In this document: piece by piece, positions 15,127-24,011 of the stretch | Numbering within the stretch: the first letter of the stretch is position 1 | Layout of the letters: every line of letters begins with the position of its first letter | Assembly: GCA_964595945.1 (NCBI GenBank) | Contig: CAZQSL010000021.1 | Coordinates: forward strand, 1-38,152 | Source: CAZQSL01 sp964595945 | GTDB taxonomy: Bacteria > UBP15 > UBA6099 > JAJRTR01 | DNA length: 38,152 nucleotides | Reading direction: 5' to 3' | Notes under the pieces: model-generated | Database searches by the model: none | What the model saw: the letters and a program-made list of their open reading frames with translations, nothing else | Told to the model about the DNA's origin: nothing | Translations under genes and position numbers: made by a program

Positions 15127-17622
15127 ATGAAAGCAGTAGTAATGGCTGGCGGCGAAGGAACAAGACTGAGACCGCTTACTCTTAACATTCCCAAACCGCT
15201 CGTACCCGTCTGCAACAAACCCATTATGGAACACATCGTCGAAAGCCTCCGCGAACAGGGTATCACCGAAAACATCGCGACTCTCTACTACCTCGCGGAC
15301 GAAATCCAGTCGTACTTCGGCGATGGCTCATCGCTCGGCGTCAGCATCGAATACTCGATCGAAGAATCACCCCTCGGCACAGCCGGAGCAGTCAAAATCC
15401 TCGAAGACAAACTCGACGACACATTCCTCATCATGAGCGGCGACGCCATGACCGACTTCAATGTCATGGAAGCCGTTGACTTCCACAAAAAATCCGGCGC
15501 CATCGCCACCATTGTCCTCTATCGCGTCGAGACCCCCCTCGAATACGGCGTTGTCATCACCGACGACGAAGGCCGCATCCTGCGTTTCCTCGAAAAACCG
15601 GGCTGGGGCGAAGTCTTCAGCGACACCGTCAACACCGGCATCTACATCCTCGAACCCGAAATCTTCAAATACATGGAAAACGGCAAAAACTACGACTGGA
15701 GCAAAGACATCTTCCCGAAGCTCCTCGAAGAAGGCCGTCCTCTGTTCGGCTGCGTGCTCGACGGCTACTGGTGTGACATCGGCAACCTCAAACAGTACCG
15801 CGAAGTCCACATCGACGCCCTTTCGGGCAAAATCAAAACCGTGCTACCCGGAAAAAAATCAAAGGGCAAAGTCTGGGTCGGCGATAAATCATCCATATCC
15901 CCAAAAGCCAACATCACGGGTCCCGCCATCATCGGCTCCAACTGCCTCATCAAGGAAAACGCCGTCATCAACCCCTTCTCTATCGTCGGCGACAACTGCA
16001 TCGTCGAAGACGGCGCACGCATCACTCAGGCCGTCCTCTGGAACAACAACTACATCGGCCGCCACGCCACCATCAACAACAGCGTCATCTGCCGCAACAA
16101 CGCAGTCGGCGAAGAAGCCGAAATACAGGACGGCGCCATCATCGGTGACAACTGCAAAATCGGCGGCCGCACCACCATCCAGCAGCAGGTGAAAATCTGG
16201 CCCAACAAAACCCTCATCTCCGGCTCCACCATCTCCCGCAGCATCGTATGGGGCGAAAACTGGCCCGGCACACTATTCAGCGCGCTCGGCGTCAAGGGCC
16301 TCTGCAACATCGAAGTCACCCCCGAATACGCGGCCGAACTCGGCGCCGCATTCGGCGCATGCCTCCCCAAAGGCTCGCACGTCATCGTCAGCCGCAGCCC
16401 ACACAAAGCCGCACGCCTCATCAAACGCGCCCTCCTCTCCGGCCTCATGTCCGTTGGCGTCTACGTCAACGACGTCCGCTATATCCCCATGCCCATCACG
16501 CGCCACCTCGTCCGCAACTCCGACGCCGTCGGCGGCGTCCACGTCCGCCTCTGCCCCTACCAGCCCGAGATGATCCTCATCGAATTCTTCGACGAAAACG
16601 GCATCAACATCAACACCGACAAAGAGCGCAAAGTCGAAAGCGCCTTCTGCCGACAGGACTTCCGCCGCGCCGACATCGACACCGTCGGCATGATAGAGCT
16701 CGACGACTTCGGATTTGACCGTTACACCGATCACTTCCTCAAGTACATCGACACCGACGTCATCAAAAAACGCGGATTCAAAATCGTCGTCGACTACTCG
16801 CACGGCTCCCTCTCTTCCATCCTGCCCCCCATACTCGGCAAACTCAACATCCAGGAAGTCTCACTCAACTCCCACATGGACGCCAACATCTCACCACGCG
16901 CATCAGCCATCGACAACAAGGGCATCCAGAACGTCGGCAAGATCGTACGCACCATCGGCGCCGACCTCGGGTTCCTCGTTGACGGCGAATCCGAAAAAAT
17001 CTCCATCGTCGATCCCAAAGGCAACATCATCGCAGGCGAACGACTCCTCGCCACAATGATCGAACTCGTCGCCATCTCCAAAAAGAAACCCGTCGTCGCC
17101 ACCCAGATCCGCGCGCCATACATCATCGAAAAAACCGTCGCCAAGCACAAGGGCGAACTCATCTACACACAGGCCAACTCACGCTCCCTCATGTCAAAAG
17201 CACTCTACACCGGCGGCATCGACTTCGCCGGCGATACCAAGGGCGGATTCATTTTCCCCGAATTCCAGGCATGCTTCGACGCCATGGTCTCCATTTTCAA
17301 GATCATGGAAATCCTCGCCGCCACAGGCGCAAACCTCGGCGAAATCGCAGCCGACATCCCACCCGTCTTCATCGAATCCGACGAAGTCCTCTGCACATGG
17401 GAAAGCAAGGGCAAACTCATGCGCGTCCTCATGGAAAAATTCAAGAACAAGAAAATCGATACCACCGACGGCATCCGCATCAACATCAACAAAAACTCAT
17501 GGGTAATCGTCCGTCCCGACCCGACCGAACCCAAAGTCCACGTCATCGCGGAAGGCCACGACGCCAAAGAAGCAAAACAGCTTGTCGCCGACTACAAAAA
17601 AATCGTCCAGGGTATCAAGTGA
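15127..17622 (+). CDS. Sugar-1-phosphate nucleotidyltransferase fused to a degenerate phosphomannomutase domain
   Basis: The protein has 831 residues; AGGAG seven bases ahead fixes the ATG. Residues 1-235 are a nucleotidyltransferase with the GGEGTRLRPLT loop, IPKPLVPV and SGDAMTD. Residues 245-370 are a left-handed beta helix of hexapeptide repeats. The remainder has the four-domain phosphohexomutase fold, but the signatures are lost: the TASHNP serine loop is replaced by VHVRLCPYQPE (471-481) and the metal loop DGDxDR by DGESEK (619-624). Only RPDPTEP (796-802) of the phosphate loop persists. Such fusions are annotated mannose-1-phosphate guanylyltransferase. The first half probably makes GDP-mannose or a similar nucleotide sugar; the second is likely structural or regulatory. 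Confidence 0.85.
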   Translation: MKAVVMAGGEGTRLRPLTLNIPKPLVPVCNKPIMEHIVESLREQGITENIATLYYLADEIQSYFGDGSSLGVSIEYSIEESPLGTAGAVKILEDKLDDTFLIMSGDAMTDFNVMEAVDFHKKSGAIATIVLYRVETPLEYGVVITDDEGRILRFLEKPGWGEVFSDTVNTGIYILEPEIFKYMENGKNYDWSKDIFPKLLEEGRPLFGCVLDGYWCDIGNLKQYREVHIDALSGKIKTVLPGKKSKGKVWVGDKSSISPKANITGPAIIGSNCLIKENAVINPFSIVGDNCIVEDGARITQAVLWNNNYIGRHATINNSVICRNNAVGEEAEIQDGAIIGDNCKIGGRTTIQQQVKIWPNKTLISGSTISRSIVWGENWPGTLFSALGVKGLCNIEVTPEYAAELGAAFGACLPKGSHVIVSRSPHKAARLIKRALLSGLMSVGVYVNDVRYIPMPITRHLVRNSDAVGGVHVRLCPYQPEMILIEFFDENGININTDKERKVESAFCRQDFRRADIDTVGMIELDDFGFDRYTDHFLKYIDTDVIKKRGFKIVVDYSHGSLSSILPPILGKLNIQEVSLNSHMDANISPRASAIDNKGIQNVGKIVRTIGADLGFLVDGESEKISIVDPKGNIIAGERLLATMIELVAISKKKPVVATQIRAPYIIEKTVAKHKGELIYTQANSRSLMSKALYTGGIDFAGDTKGGFIFPEFQACFDAMVSIFKIMEILAATGANLGEIAADIPPVFIESDEVLCTWESKGKLMRVLMEKFKNKKIDTTDGIRININKNSWVIVRPDPTEPKVHVIAEGHDAKEAKQLVADYKKIVQGIK

Positions 17623-17657
17623 TCCCTGCCGTATAAATGCACCACACAATATCTGAA

Positions 17658-17683
17658 GGCGGGGACAAGTCCCCGCCTTTTTT
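17658..17683 (+). terminator. Intrinsic terminator of the nucleotidyltransferase gene
   Basis: GGCGGGGAC at 17658-17666 and GTCCCCGCC at 17669-17677 form a GC-only hairpin (seven pairs with a six-base loop) followed by six T residues. Confidence 0.92.
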
Positions 17684-17840
17684 CAATGAAACTTGAGTTT
17701 TTCAGGTGCGGCCATCTTGTGAAAACGAGCTTCGAATGGTTTCAGGCATACCGCTTGTATATTGCGAAGGGGCTCCGTCCCCCGCCTGATTATAGCATCT
17801 TTTATTGCGCAACAAGCGATTACTCATCGAAAGGAGCATG

Positions 17841-17866
17841 CGGCAGTGACCTCACTTTCACTGCCG
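17841..17866 (+). promoter_or_regulatory. Leader hairpin or operator before the CorC/HlyC gene
   Basis: CGGCAGTGA (17841-17849) and TCACTGCCG (17858-17866) are perfect inverted arms with an eight-base loop. The right arm abuts the GGGA that serves as ribosome site for the ATG at 17874, so folding or protein binding here could limit translation or transcription. Confidence 0.45.
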
Positions 17867-17873
17867 GGACTTG

Positions 17874-19178
17874 ATGGAATCAACTTTAGTAATTGAATTG
17901 ATCCTGCTCGCCTTCCTGTTTGGGGCAAGCGCGTGTTTTTCCTCATGTGAAACAGCACTGGTTTCCCTGAGCGCTGTCAGACTCAAAACGATCAAACAGC
18001 AGCATCCGTCAAAAGCTAAATATTTCGACAAATGGACCTCGGAGCCTAGCCACCTTATCACCACCTTGCTGATCGGCAACAACATCGTCAACATCAGCGC
18101 GGCGATCGTTTCAGAGAGCATACTTGCGAGATACATGAAAGTATGGGCCCTCCCCGAATGGGTGGGAGTCGTACTGAGTATCGGAGTAGTATCTCTCGTC
18201 GTCCTGCTACTGTGCGAGATCACCCCCAAGATCATCGCATATCAGAATTCCGAAAAAGTAGCTCTGTTCCTCATAAGGACGATTGTGACCCTCGACAAGG
18301 TGTTTTTACCGCTGAGATATACTCTCATGTGGTTCAGCAACATGATAATCAGAGTGACAGGAGGAAATCCGGATGCGGCGAAACGCGTTTTCATGACCGA
18401 AGGCGAATTTCTGCACATTGTCGACAAGGTCGAAGAAGAAGGGGTGATCGAAGCGGAAGCGCGAGACATGATTTTGGGAGTATTCGGGCTCGGAGACATG
18501 CAGGTGAGGGAAATCATGGTACCCAAGCCGGATGTCGACTGCATATCGGTGACCTCGACGGTCGAAATGGCGGCAAGGTTTGCCGACACCGCGGGCCGCT
18601 CGCGCATCCCGGTCTATGAAAACGGCGAAGATAATATCATCGGCATTGTCAACACTAAAACCCTGCTGAAGGCAATGCGAAAGGGAGATATTGCCTCATC
18701 ACTACACGGACTCCTCCACGAACCTTTTTTCGTGCCTGATACCAAGCTCCTGGCCGATCTCCTGCACGAGCTTCAGGCAAAGCGCCTCCACATGGCAATA
18801 GTGGTCGACGAATACGGCAGCTTCTCGGGAGTAGTGACACTTGAGGACATCATCGAGGAAATCGTCGGAGAGATCAGGGACGAATATGATACGGAAGAGC
18901 CTCTCTTCAGATGGATGGACGATGTAAGAATCAAGGTGAACGCAAGAATGGACATTACGGAACTCAATGAAGTAATAAGCACAGGCCAACTCCCTGACGA
19001 CAACGATTACGAATCAGTCGGCGGACTCATCTATGACACACTCGGGAGAATACCCCGACAGGGTGAGACCGTGACTGTCAATGATCTGGATATCACCGTG
19101 GAAAAAATGAACGGAACGAGGATCGAATCGGTAATCATCAATATGGGCTCTCACATGCAGCAGCCCGAGGACGGTTAG
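17874..19178 (+). CDS. CNNM/CBS-domain membrane protein, CorC/HlyC (hemolysin C-like) family
   Basis: The protein has 434 residues. The N-terminal CNNM (DUF21) domain has about four membrane segments and the ACFSSCETALVSLS and GNNIVNI signatures. A CBS pair follows (VREIMVPKPDVDCIS; MAIVVDEYGSFSGVVTLEDIIEEIVGEI), then the CorC_HlyC domain (DDNDYESVGGLIYDTLGRIPRQG). The family is linked to Mg2+/Co2+ efflux or transport across the inner membrane; direct haemolytic activity is not implied. The ATG at 17874 is chosen; a TTG one codon earlier is equally close to the GGGA. It is monocistronic, with a dispersed repeat just behind. Confidence 0.92.
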   Translation: MESTLVIELILLAFLFGASACFSSCETALVSLSAVRLKTIKQQHPSKAKYFDKWTSEPSHLITTLLIGNNIVNISAAIVSESILARYMKVWALPEWVGVVLSIGVVSLVVLLLCEITPKIIAYQNSEKVALFLIRTIVTLDKVFLPLRYTLMWFSNMIIRVTGGNPDAAKRVFMTEGEFLHIVDKVEEEGVIEAEARDMILGVFGLGDMQVREIMVPKPDVDCISVTSTVEMAARFADTAGRSRIPVYENGEDNIIGIVNTKTLLKAMRKGDIASSLHGLLHEPFFVPDTKLLADLLHELQAKRLHMAIVVDEYGSFSGVVTLEDIIEEIVGEIRDEYDTEEPLFRWMDDVRIKVNARMDITELNEVISTGQLPDDNDYESVGGLIYDTLGRIPRQGETVTVNDLDITVEKMNGTRIESVIINMGSHMQQPEDG

Positions 19179-19198
19179 GGGTTGGAAGAAAATAGTCA

Positions 19199-19344
19199 TT
19201 GCAAGATTGCGCCGGATTTTTGGCCGTAATCAAGGCGCTTGCGAAGGAGCATACCTAAAGGTATGTAACTGAGCAGGCAATACAGAAGACGGATAATATA
19301 GACAAGCAAGATGCAAGTTTTTTTTATGACAAGCCCTTAGTGCC
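19199..19344 (+). repeat. Dispersed intergenic repeat, family 2, long copy
   Basis: Matches 8071-8183 in the same orientation, with an additional central part containing GGCGCTTGCGAAGGAGC. An ATACCT-AA-AGGTAT palindrome sits at about 19252-19265. It fills the gap between the CorC/HlyC gene and the DJ-1 gene and has no ORF. Confidence 0.6.
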
Positions 19345-19391
19345 ACAAAACACATTGCTTGACCACTAAAGTTACAATTCATGGAGGCCAG

Positions 19392-20042
19392 ATGACTGAG
19401 AAAAAGATCGTATACGTATACCTGCTCGACACGCTCGCCGACTGGGAGCCAGGCTTCGCGCTCGCGGAACTCCGCACCGGCCGCTTTTTCCGCAAGGACA
19501 CCCCTGCCTTTGACATCAAAACAATTAGTCTGACACTCGACCCCATCACCACGATGGGCGGCCTTCGCATCATACCCGACCTCACGGTCGCGGAAGCCAC
19601 ACCCGAAAACGCCGCTCTCCTCCTGATGCCCGGCGGCGCGACATGGATGCAGCCCCTGCATGCCCCGATACTCGAAAAAGCGAAGGAATTCCTCGCCGCA
19701 GACGTGCCGGTCGCAGCGATATGCGGAGCCACGATCGCCCTCGCGTCCGCCGGCCTGCTCGACAGTGTCGATCACACCAGCAACGATCTGCGCTATCTGA
19801 AATCCATCTGCCCGGACTATCGCGGTGAAAATTTCTACAAATCTGATCCAGCCGTCATCGGCGGTAACATCATCACATCGGGCGGCACGTCGCCGGTGGA
19901 TTTCGCACGCGCGATCTTGAAACGGCTCGACGTGATGGATGACGAATACATCGAAGCGTGGTACAGCCTTTATATCACTCACGAAGCCCGCTATTTCCTC
20001 AAGCTCATGGAGGGCAGCGACTGGCGCCCTGGCTCTGATTGA
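19392..20042 (+). CDS. DJ-1/PfpI-family protein (class I glutamine amidotransferase-like)
   Basis: The protein has 216 residues. It shows the DJ-1/PfpI fold: IVYVYLLDTLADWE at the N-terminus, LLLMPGGATW, and the nucleophile elbow VAAICGATIALASAGLL with its cysteine near residue 115, followed by ITSGGTSPVDFA. The glutamate of the family active site may be in the DWEPGFAL segment. Relatives include chaperones, glyoxalases and YoaZ/YdeA-like proteins of uncertain function. The ATG at 19392 has GGAGG four bases ahead; an upstream TTG is rejected because it would extend into the repeat border without family homology. Confidence 0.83.
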   Translation: MTEKKIVYVYLLDTLADWEPGFALAELRTGRFFRKDTPAFDIKTISLTLDPITTMGGLRIIPDLTVAEATPENAALLLMPGGATWMQPLHAPILEKAKEFLAADVPVAAICGATIALASAGLLDSVDHTSNDLRYLKSICPDYRGENFYKSDPAVIGGNIITSGGTSPVDFARAILKRLDVMDDEYIEAWYSLYITHEARYFLKLMEGSDWRPGSD

Positions 20043-20179
20043 ACACAAGGCTTTTTGTATTGTTTCAGCCCATTACAGGTTATCCGGCAAGTGAATATTT
20101 GACAGGCGTGAACACAAACAGACAGTAATTTCCGATGATATGCGTCAGACCAAAATGCTTTCAAAAGAGTAAAATGCGC

Positions 20180-20209
20180 GGAGGAAACTTTTTGCACAAA
20201 GTTTCCTCC
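20180..20209. repeat. Strong 12-bp stem-loop in the DJ-1/flagellin gap
   Basis: GGAGGAAACTTT (20180-20191) and AAAGTTTCCTCC (20198-20209) form a perfect hairpin with a six-base loop. It is not followed by a clear T-tract on either strand. It may end the DJ-1 transcript or be a dispersed palindrome. The rest of the 434-base gap holds repeat copy 20341-20392 and the flagellin terminator. Confidence 0.6.
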
Positions 20210-20340
20210 ACACCTCTTTCAAAAACTCTCATTGCTTACAACACTTCCCGTTTATACCGTTTCCATATTACTTGTATGAACGCAACTTGGTATAAAACCA
20301 GAGAATAATCCTAATATAGGGAGTTTTTTGGAGAGGAGAT

Positions 20341-20392
20341 GAGACCCTTTTATGCAAGAAAGGTTCTCCGCGGGTATTCCGTGAACTGTTAC
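20341..20392 (+). repeat. Stem-loop repeat with GTGAACnGTTAC tail (copy 1)
   Basis: GAGACCCTTT (20341-20350) pairs with AAAGGTTCTC (20359-20368) with one mismatch, followed by CGCGGGTATTCC and GTGAACTGTTAC (20381-20392). The same order of elements is at 27044-27097, where the stem differs in sequence but still pairs. Confidence 0.5.
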
Positions 20393-20422
20393 GTAATTTC
20401 TGTTGAAATTCAGTATAACCCC

Positions 20423-20452
20423 AAAAAGGGCGGAGATCAGTCCGCCCTTTTT
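20423..20452 (-). terminator. Intrinsic terminator of the flagellin gene
   Basis: AAAAAGGGCGGA (20423-20434) and TCCGCCCTTTTT (20441-20452) form a 12-pair stem with A and T runs on both flanks, so it can work on either strand; the flagellin stop is 24 bases away. Confidence 0.9.
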
Positions 20453-20476
20453 GATTGCATGCAATTGAGACGGGTG

Positions 20477-21430
20477 TTATAGCAGCACTTTGCGGGTTTC
20501 GACATTGCTTGAGATGAGGTATGAGACAGCTTGCGGGGTGGCATTGGCCTGTGCGGCGACGGCATTGCTGCTCTGTACTACTATGTTGCGTTTGACGTAT
20601 TGAGTAAGCTCGCTTGCCATGTCGGTGTCGCTGATCTGCGAGTCGGCGGAAGCGAGCGCGATGTACTGTGTATTGAGGTTTTCGATAGCGCTGTCGATCT
20701 GGTTTTGTATCTGTCCGATACGGGCCATAGTGGTGTAGAGGCGTGGCAGGCCGAAACGGGAGGCTTCGGGTACTGCGGGATTGGACTCATCGATGTCGGC
20801 GAGGATCGAGCGCGCGAAGGCTTCCCATTCGGCGGCGTCCGCGTCGGGATCGGGCTGGAAGATGTTGGGATCGTCGGGCAGTGTGAGTACGAAGTGTGTG
20901 AAGTCTTCGAGTGTGATGGAAATCTGGTTGGAAATGCTGTTGTCAGGACCGATCTGGCTGCGCTGGAAATCACCGAAATAATCGCCGCCGAAAAGGGTTT
21001 TCGTGTTGAAGGAAGCTGTATTGCCAAGTCTCTCAAGCTCGCTTTTGAGAGAGACGAGTTCGTTTTTGATTGTGCGGGAGTCGGATACCAGAGGGGTCGA
21101 TGATGGATCGGCGGGATTGCATGTCAGAGTGGCCTGATTGCACAGGCGGAGGCTGAGATCGCGCATTCGTGTGAGAATGTCTGCCACAGTGGATGAGATG
21201 ATGTAGGCTTCCTGGAGTATGGATGATGCTTCTTCGGCGTTCTGGATGGCGACTTTTATACCGCTCATCTGGGCTTTCATGTTCATGGAAATGGCAAGCC
21301 CCGAAGCGTCTTCCTTTGCGCTCAGTTTTGTGCCGCTCGATATTTTGCTGATGTGGGAGTTGACTTCCTGCTGGTTGATTCTGGCGGTTTTCTGCCATAG
21401 CATCAAATCAAGATTTGTGTTGATTACCAT
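20477..21430 (-). CDS. Flagellin
   Basis: The protein has 317 residues. The N-terminal D0/D1 region is typical: MVINTNLDLMLWQKTARINQ-type start, then HISKISSGTKLSAKEDASGLAISMNMKAQ and ADILTRMRDLSLRLCNQA. The C-terminal D1/D0 region has ARIGQIQNQIDSAIENLN, ISDTDMASELTQYVKRNIVVQSSNAVAAQAN and ends VETRKVLL. The central part (about 165-225) is short and acidic. Flagellin subunits are exported and polymerise into the filament. AGGAGG is seven bases ahead of the ATG. No other flagellar gene is in the window, so this is an isolated flagellin locus. A strong terminator follows. Confidence 0.92.
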   Translation of the reverse strand: MVINTNLDLMLWQKTARINQQEVNSHISKISSGTKLSAKEDASGLAISMNMKAQMSGIKVAIQNAEEASSILQEAYIISSTVADILTRMRDLSLRLCNQATLTCNPADPSSTPLVSDSRTIKNELVSLKSELERLGNTASFNTKTLFGGDYFGDFQRSQIGPDNSISNQISITLEDFTHFVLTLPDDPNIFQPDPDADAAEWEAFARSILADIDESNPAVPEASRFGLPRLYTTMARIGQIQNQIDSAIENLNTQYIALASADSQISDTDMASELTQYVKRNIVVQSSNAVAAQANATPQAVSYLISSNVETRKVLL

Positions 21431-21465
21431 CTCGCTACCTCCTGTAGCTCATTGCTGTCCGTGCA

Positions 21466-21484
21466 CCGCGTGTGCATCACGCGG
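21466..21484 (-). promoter_or_regulatory. Hairpin in the flagellin mRNA leader
   Basis: CCGCGTG (21466-21472) and CACGCGG (21478-21484) are perfect arms with a five-base loop, 35 bases before the flagellin start codon. It may stabilise the transcript or control translation. Confidence 0.45.
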
Positions 21485-21657
21485 CTTTTAAGTTTTCTGG
21501 TCGTTAATAGTAGTATTAGTTTTCCCCACGCATCCGTGCGTCTTGGGGGCGCGCAATGAAAAATGCAACGCAAATACGGCAAAAAAGGGGTGAGTTGTCG
21601 AACCATAGAGGACGTAATTCTTCTACATTCTAATAATAATAATATACAGCTTATCTA

Positions 21658-21685
21658 ATAGTACCAAATATTCGGAAATTGTCAA
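21658..21685 (-). promoter_or_regulatory. Possible flagellin promoter (sigma-70-like)
   Basis: On the minus strand a consensus TTGACA (RC of 21680-21685) is followed after 16 bases by TACTAT (RC of 21658-21663), implying a leader of about 220 bases. No convincing sigma-28 flagellar promoter was seen. Confidence 0.4.
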
Positions 21686-21719
21686 CACAAAAATATGTTG
21701 GCAGCTATGACCAGTATGA

Positions 21720-22649
21720 TCATCGCAGAGTGAATGTCTTTGGGGATTCGGTGATTTTTGATCTGCCAGCCGTTGCGGCAAGACTTTTTGCCTGGACGTC
21801 CTTCAGGCGGGTTTCTTTCATTTCCACTGTCATTTCGGTTTTACCGTCATGTTCTCTGATCGTGATGATCCTGAATGCGTTGGGATACTGCACGAGCGCC
21901 GGTGCGCTTATGTGTACTACACCATCAGCCACTTTCATTTTCGGCGAATGATAATGGCCTGAAAAAACCGCCTTGATATTTTTGTTGCGGTTGATCAACT
22001 GCAGGCATCTGCCGGCATTAAGCACTTCGTGACTGACCGATCTGAACGGTTCGACGAGCGGAAAATGTTGGAAAACGAATATCGATTTGTCAGGATTGTC
22101 CCTGGCGATATCTGAGAGATAAGCAAGAGTCTTATCGTCGAAAAAGCCGTTGGAGGTAACGCGCGTGTCGGATGCGCCATTCAGCATTACGAAAATGAAG
22201 CTGTCGATCGTAAACGCGTAATTTGCGCTGGCGGGTTTGAGAGTCTTGTTGTATTTATTTATCGCCTTGCGAAAAGCGTCGCTGCTCAACCCGCCGGGCC
22301 CGACGTCGTGGTTGCCGATCGTCCACATCCACGGCACTTTCAGTCTGTTGGCTTTCTGAGCGAAACCAGTGAGCAATTTTTCTGACGGTCCGTCGATGAT
22401 ATCGCCCGTGAATACTACAAAGTCGATCCCCTGCATGTCGTTTACTTGCGAGATAGCGTCATCAAGCAACTCGTCCGAATCATGTAACATACGGTTGCGC
22501 ACATTATTGCGCTCGGGATTGAAATGGACGTCGGAAATCTGCACGAAGCGCACGATGCCGTCAGCGGCAACCGCGATGACAGGCATGACGATGAACAGTA
22601 ATAGCGCTATGACCGCTCCAGGCAGTCCAGAGCGTTTGTTGATATACAT
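21720..22649 (-). CDS. Secreted calcineurin-like metallophosphoesterase (third in window)
   Basis: The protein has 309 residues. It starts with a Sec-type signal or anchor (AVIALLLFIVMPVIAVAADG, cleavage after AVA). The catalytic motifs follow: QISDVHF, FTGDIIDG, TIGNHD, FQHFPLV and FSGHYHSPKM, giving a complete bimetal site. It resembles CpdA-like and Icc-like exported phosphoesterases; the substrate is unknown. GGGGGAG precedes the ATG. It begins 15 bases after the cinA stop on the same strand, so it is the second gene of a cinA operon. Unlike the two at 12.7-15.0 kb it uses Sec rather than Tat export. Confidence 0.88.
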   Translation of the reverse strand: MYINKRSGLPGAVIALLLFIVMPVIAVAADGIVRFVQISDVHFNPERNNVRNRMLHDSDELLDDAISQVNDMQGIDFVVFTGDIIDGPSEKLLTGFAQKANRLKVPWMWTIGNHDVGPGGLSSDAFRKAINKYNKTLKPASANYAFTIDSFIFVMLNGASDTRVTSNGFFDDKTLAYLSDIARDNPDKSIFVFQHFPLVEPFRSVSHEVLNAGRCLQLINRNKNIKAVFSGHYHSPKMKVADGVVHISAPALVQYPNAFRIITIREHDGKTEMTVEMKETRLKDVQAKSLAATAGRSKITESPKTFTLR

Positions 22650-22664
22650 AGATGCTCCCCCAAG

Positions 22665-23894
22665 TTACGACTTTCTGATGATGTCGAAAGCCATCGATGC
22701 CGAAATATGGCGCACCGCGTCACGATTGCGCGAAATGACACGCGTCGCGATCAGTGGTTCGCGGGATATTTCCCTGTGGACCAGAGCGATGAAGACACGG
22801 CCATTTTCCGAACGGCTGTCATTTATGTCAGGTCCCGCATTGCCGGTAGTAGCGACAGCCATGTCCGCACCGGTCAATCGGATCGCGCCACTGGCCATGG
22901 CAAGCGCCACCTCCGCGCTAATTACCCCATGAGTGGCGATAGTCGCCTCTGGCACGCCGAGCAGACTGCATTTGACATCCGGCTGATATGCGACCACACC
23001 TCCGGCAAAGACTCTGGAGATACCGGGGATGGCCGTGAATCTTTTTGCGATCAGACCACCCGTGAATGATTCGGCAAAGGCCACGGTCCTTCCCGTTCGT
23101 TCGAGATGCCTGAAGGCTTCGAGTTCGAGCGAAGTGTCGCCCTCGCCGTAAATGTACTGGCCTGCTGCATTGTATACGCGAGCACATTGAGCATCGAGGA
23201 TACTGTTGCATTCATCGGTGTCCGAACCCCGTGCCGTCAGTCTCAGCTCGACTTCGAAATACTGCGGCAAAAATGAAAACTTTGGATTATCGCAAGTCGT
23301 GATATCCACGGGGATAAGCGTTTCGAGCTGTGACTCTCCAATGCCCGATACTTTCAGCGAACGCGATACATACTTCATGCCAGTCTCACCAAGCGCCTTA
23401 TCGAGCGCTGGCTCCAGCATTTTGTGAAGCTCGCGCGGCACTCCGGGGAAAAACAGAAACATGCTTTTTCCATGCTTCACAAAAACCCCGGGAGCCGTCC
23501 CCACATAATTGGCAAGCACTTGCGAACCCACCAGCGTCCGAGCCTGCCTTAGCGCATTATCGCCACAAGGGACACCGAGCATCTTGTAAAAATCACGTAT
23601 CTTAGATTCCACTTCCGGCTGCGTTTCCAGTCCGAGCCCGAAAGTTTCCGCGGCGGCATCAATTGTAACGTCATCCACCGTAGGTCCCAGCCCTCCGGTA
23701 CATATCACGACATCCGCACGCGTGGCCGCAAGTCTCAAAGCTTCGGCTATTGCCGCAAACGCATCGCCAGCAGTCGATCTCCACGCTACCTCTACACCGC
23801 GGTCAGTGAGTATTTTCGATACAAACGTCGAATTTGTGTCCTGCACTGCTCCCGAGAGCAGTTCATTACCTATTGCAATAATCTCAGCTTTCAT
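22665..23894 (-). CDS. cinA: CinA-family protein (MoCF domain plus nicotinamide-nucleotide amidase domain)
   Basis: The protein has 409 residues. Residues 1-170 are the molybdopterin-binding-like domain: AEIIAIGNELLSG, DTNSTFVSKILTDRGV, VVICTGGLGPTVDDVTIDA and FFPGVPRELHKML. The C-terminal domain (about 250-409) is the PncC type: AFAESFTGGLIAKRFTAIPGISRVFAGGVVAYQPDVKCSLLGV and MAVATTGNAGP. The full protein is known to have ADP-ribose pyrophosphatase and NMN deamidase activity, recycling pyridine nucleotides. AAGGTG precedes the ATG. A promoter fits upstream, and a secreted phosphoesterase gene follows in the same operon. Confidence 0.93.
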   Translation of the reverse strand: MKAEIIAIGNELLSGAVQDTNSTFVSKILTDRGVEVAWRSTAGDAFAAIAEALRLAATRADVVICTGGLGPTVDDVTIDAAAETFGLGLETQPEVESKIRDFYKMLGVPCGDNALRQARTLVGSQVLANYVGTAPGVFVKHGKSMFLFFPGVPRELHKMLEPALDKALGETGMKYVSRSLKVSGIGESQLETLIPVDITTCDNPKFSFLPQYFEVELRLTARGSDTDECNSILDAQCARVYNAAGQYIYGEGDTSLELEAFRHLERTGRTVAFAESFTGGLIAKRFTAIPGISRVFAGGVVAYQPDVKCSLLGVPEATIATHGVISAEVALAMASGAIRLTGADMAVATTGNAGPDINDSRSENGRVFIALVHREISREPLIATRVISRNRDAVRHISASMAFDIIRKS

Positions 23895-23953
23895 TGTTTC
23901 ACCTTCTTGTCATGCTTCTTCTTAGCTGGCCGGCATTGCACCGGCACGCTGAT

Positions 23954-23983
23954 ATTAGACAATAAAACGGCCCCGTGGTGCAA
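23954..23983 (-). promoter_or_regulatory. Promoter of cinA
   Basis: On the minus strand TTGCAC (RC of 23978-23983) and TCTAAT (RC of 23954-23959) are 18 bases apart, about 60 bases before the cinA ATG. Confidence 0.5.
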
Positions 23984-24011
23984 TTAGTTATTTAATTTAT
24001 CTCAACGGGTT

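Noticed and set aside
17838..17849. Three-codon leader ORF (ATG-CGG-CAG-TGA) before the CorC/HlyC gene
   Set aside because: AAGGAG is only one base from this ATG, too close for efficient initiation; the hairpin is a simpler regulatory candidate.
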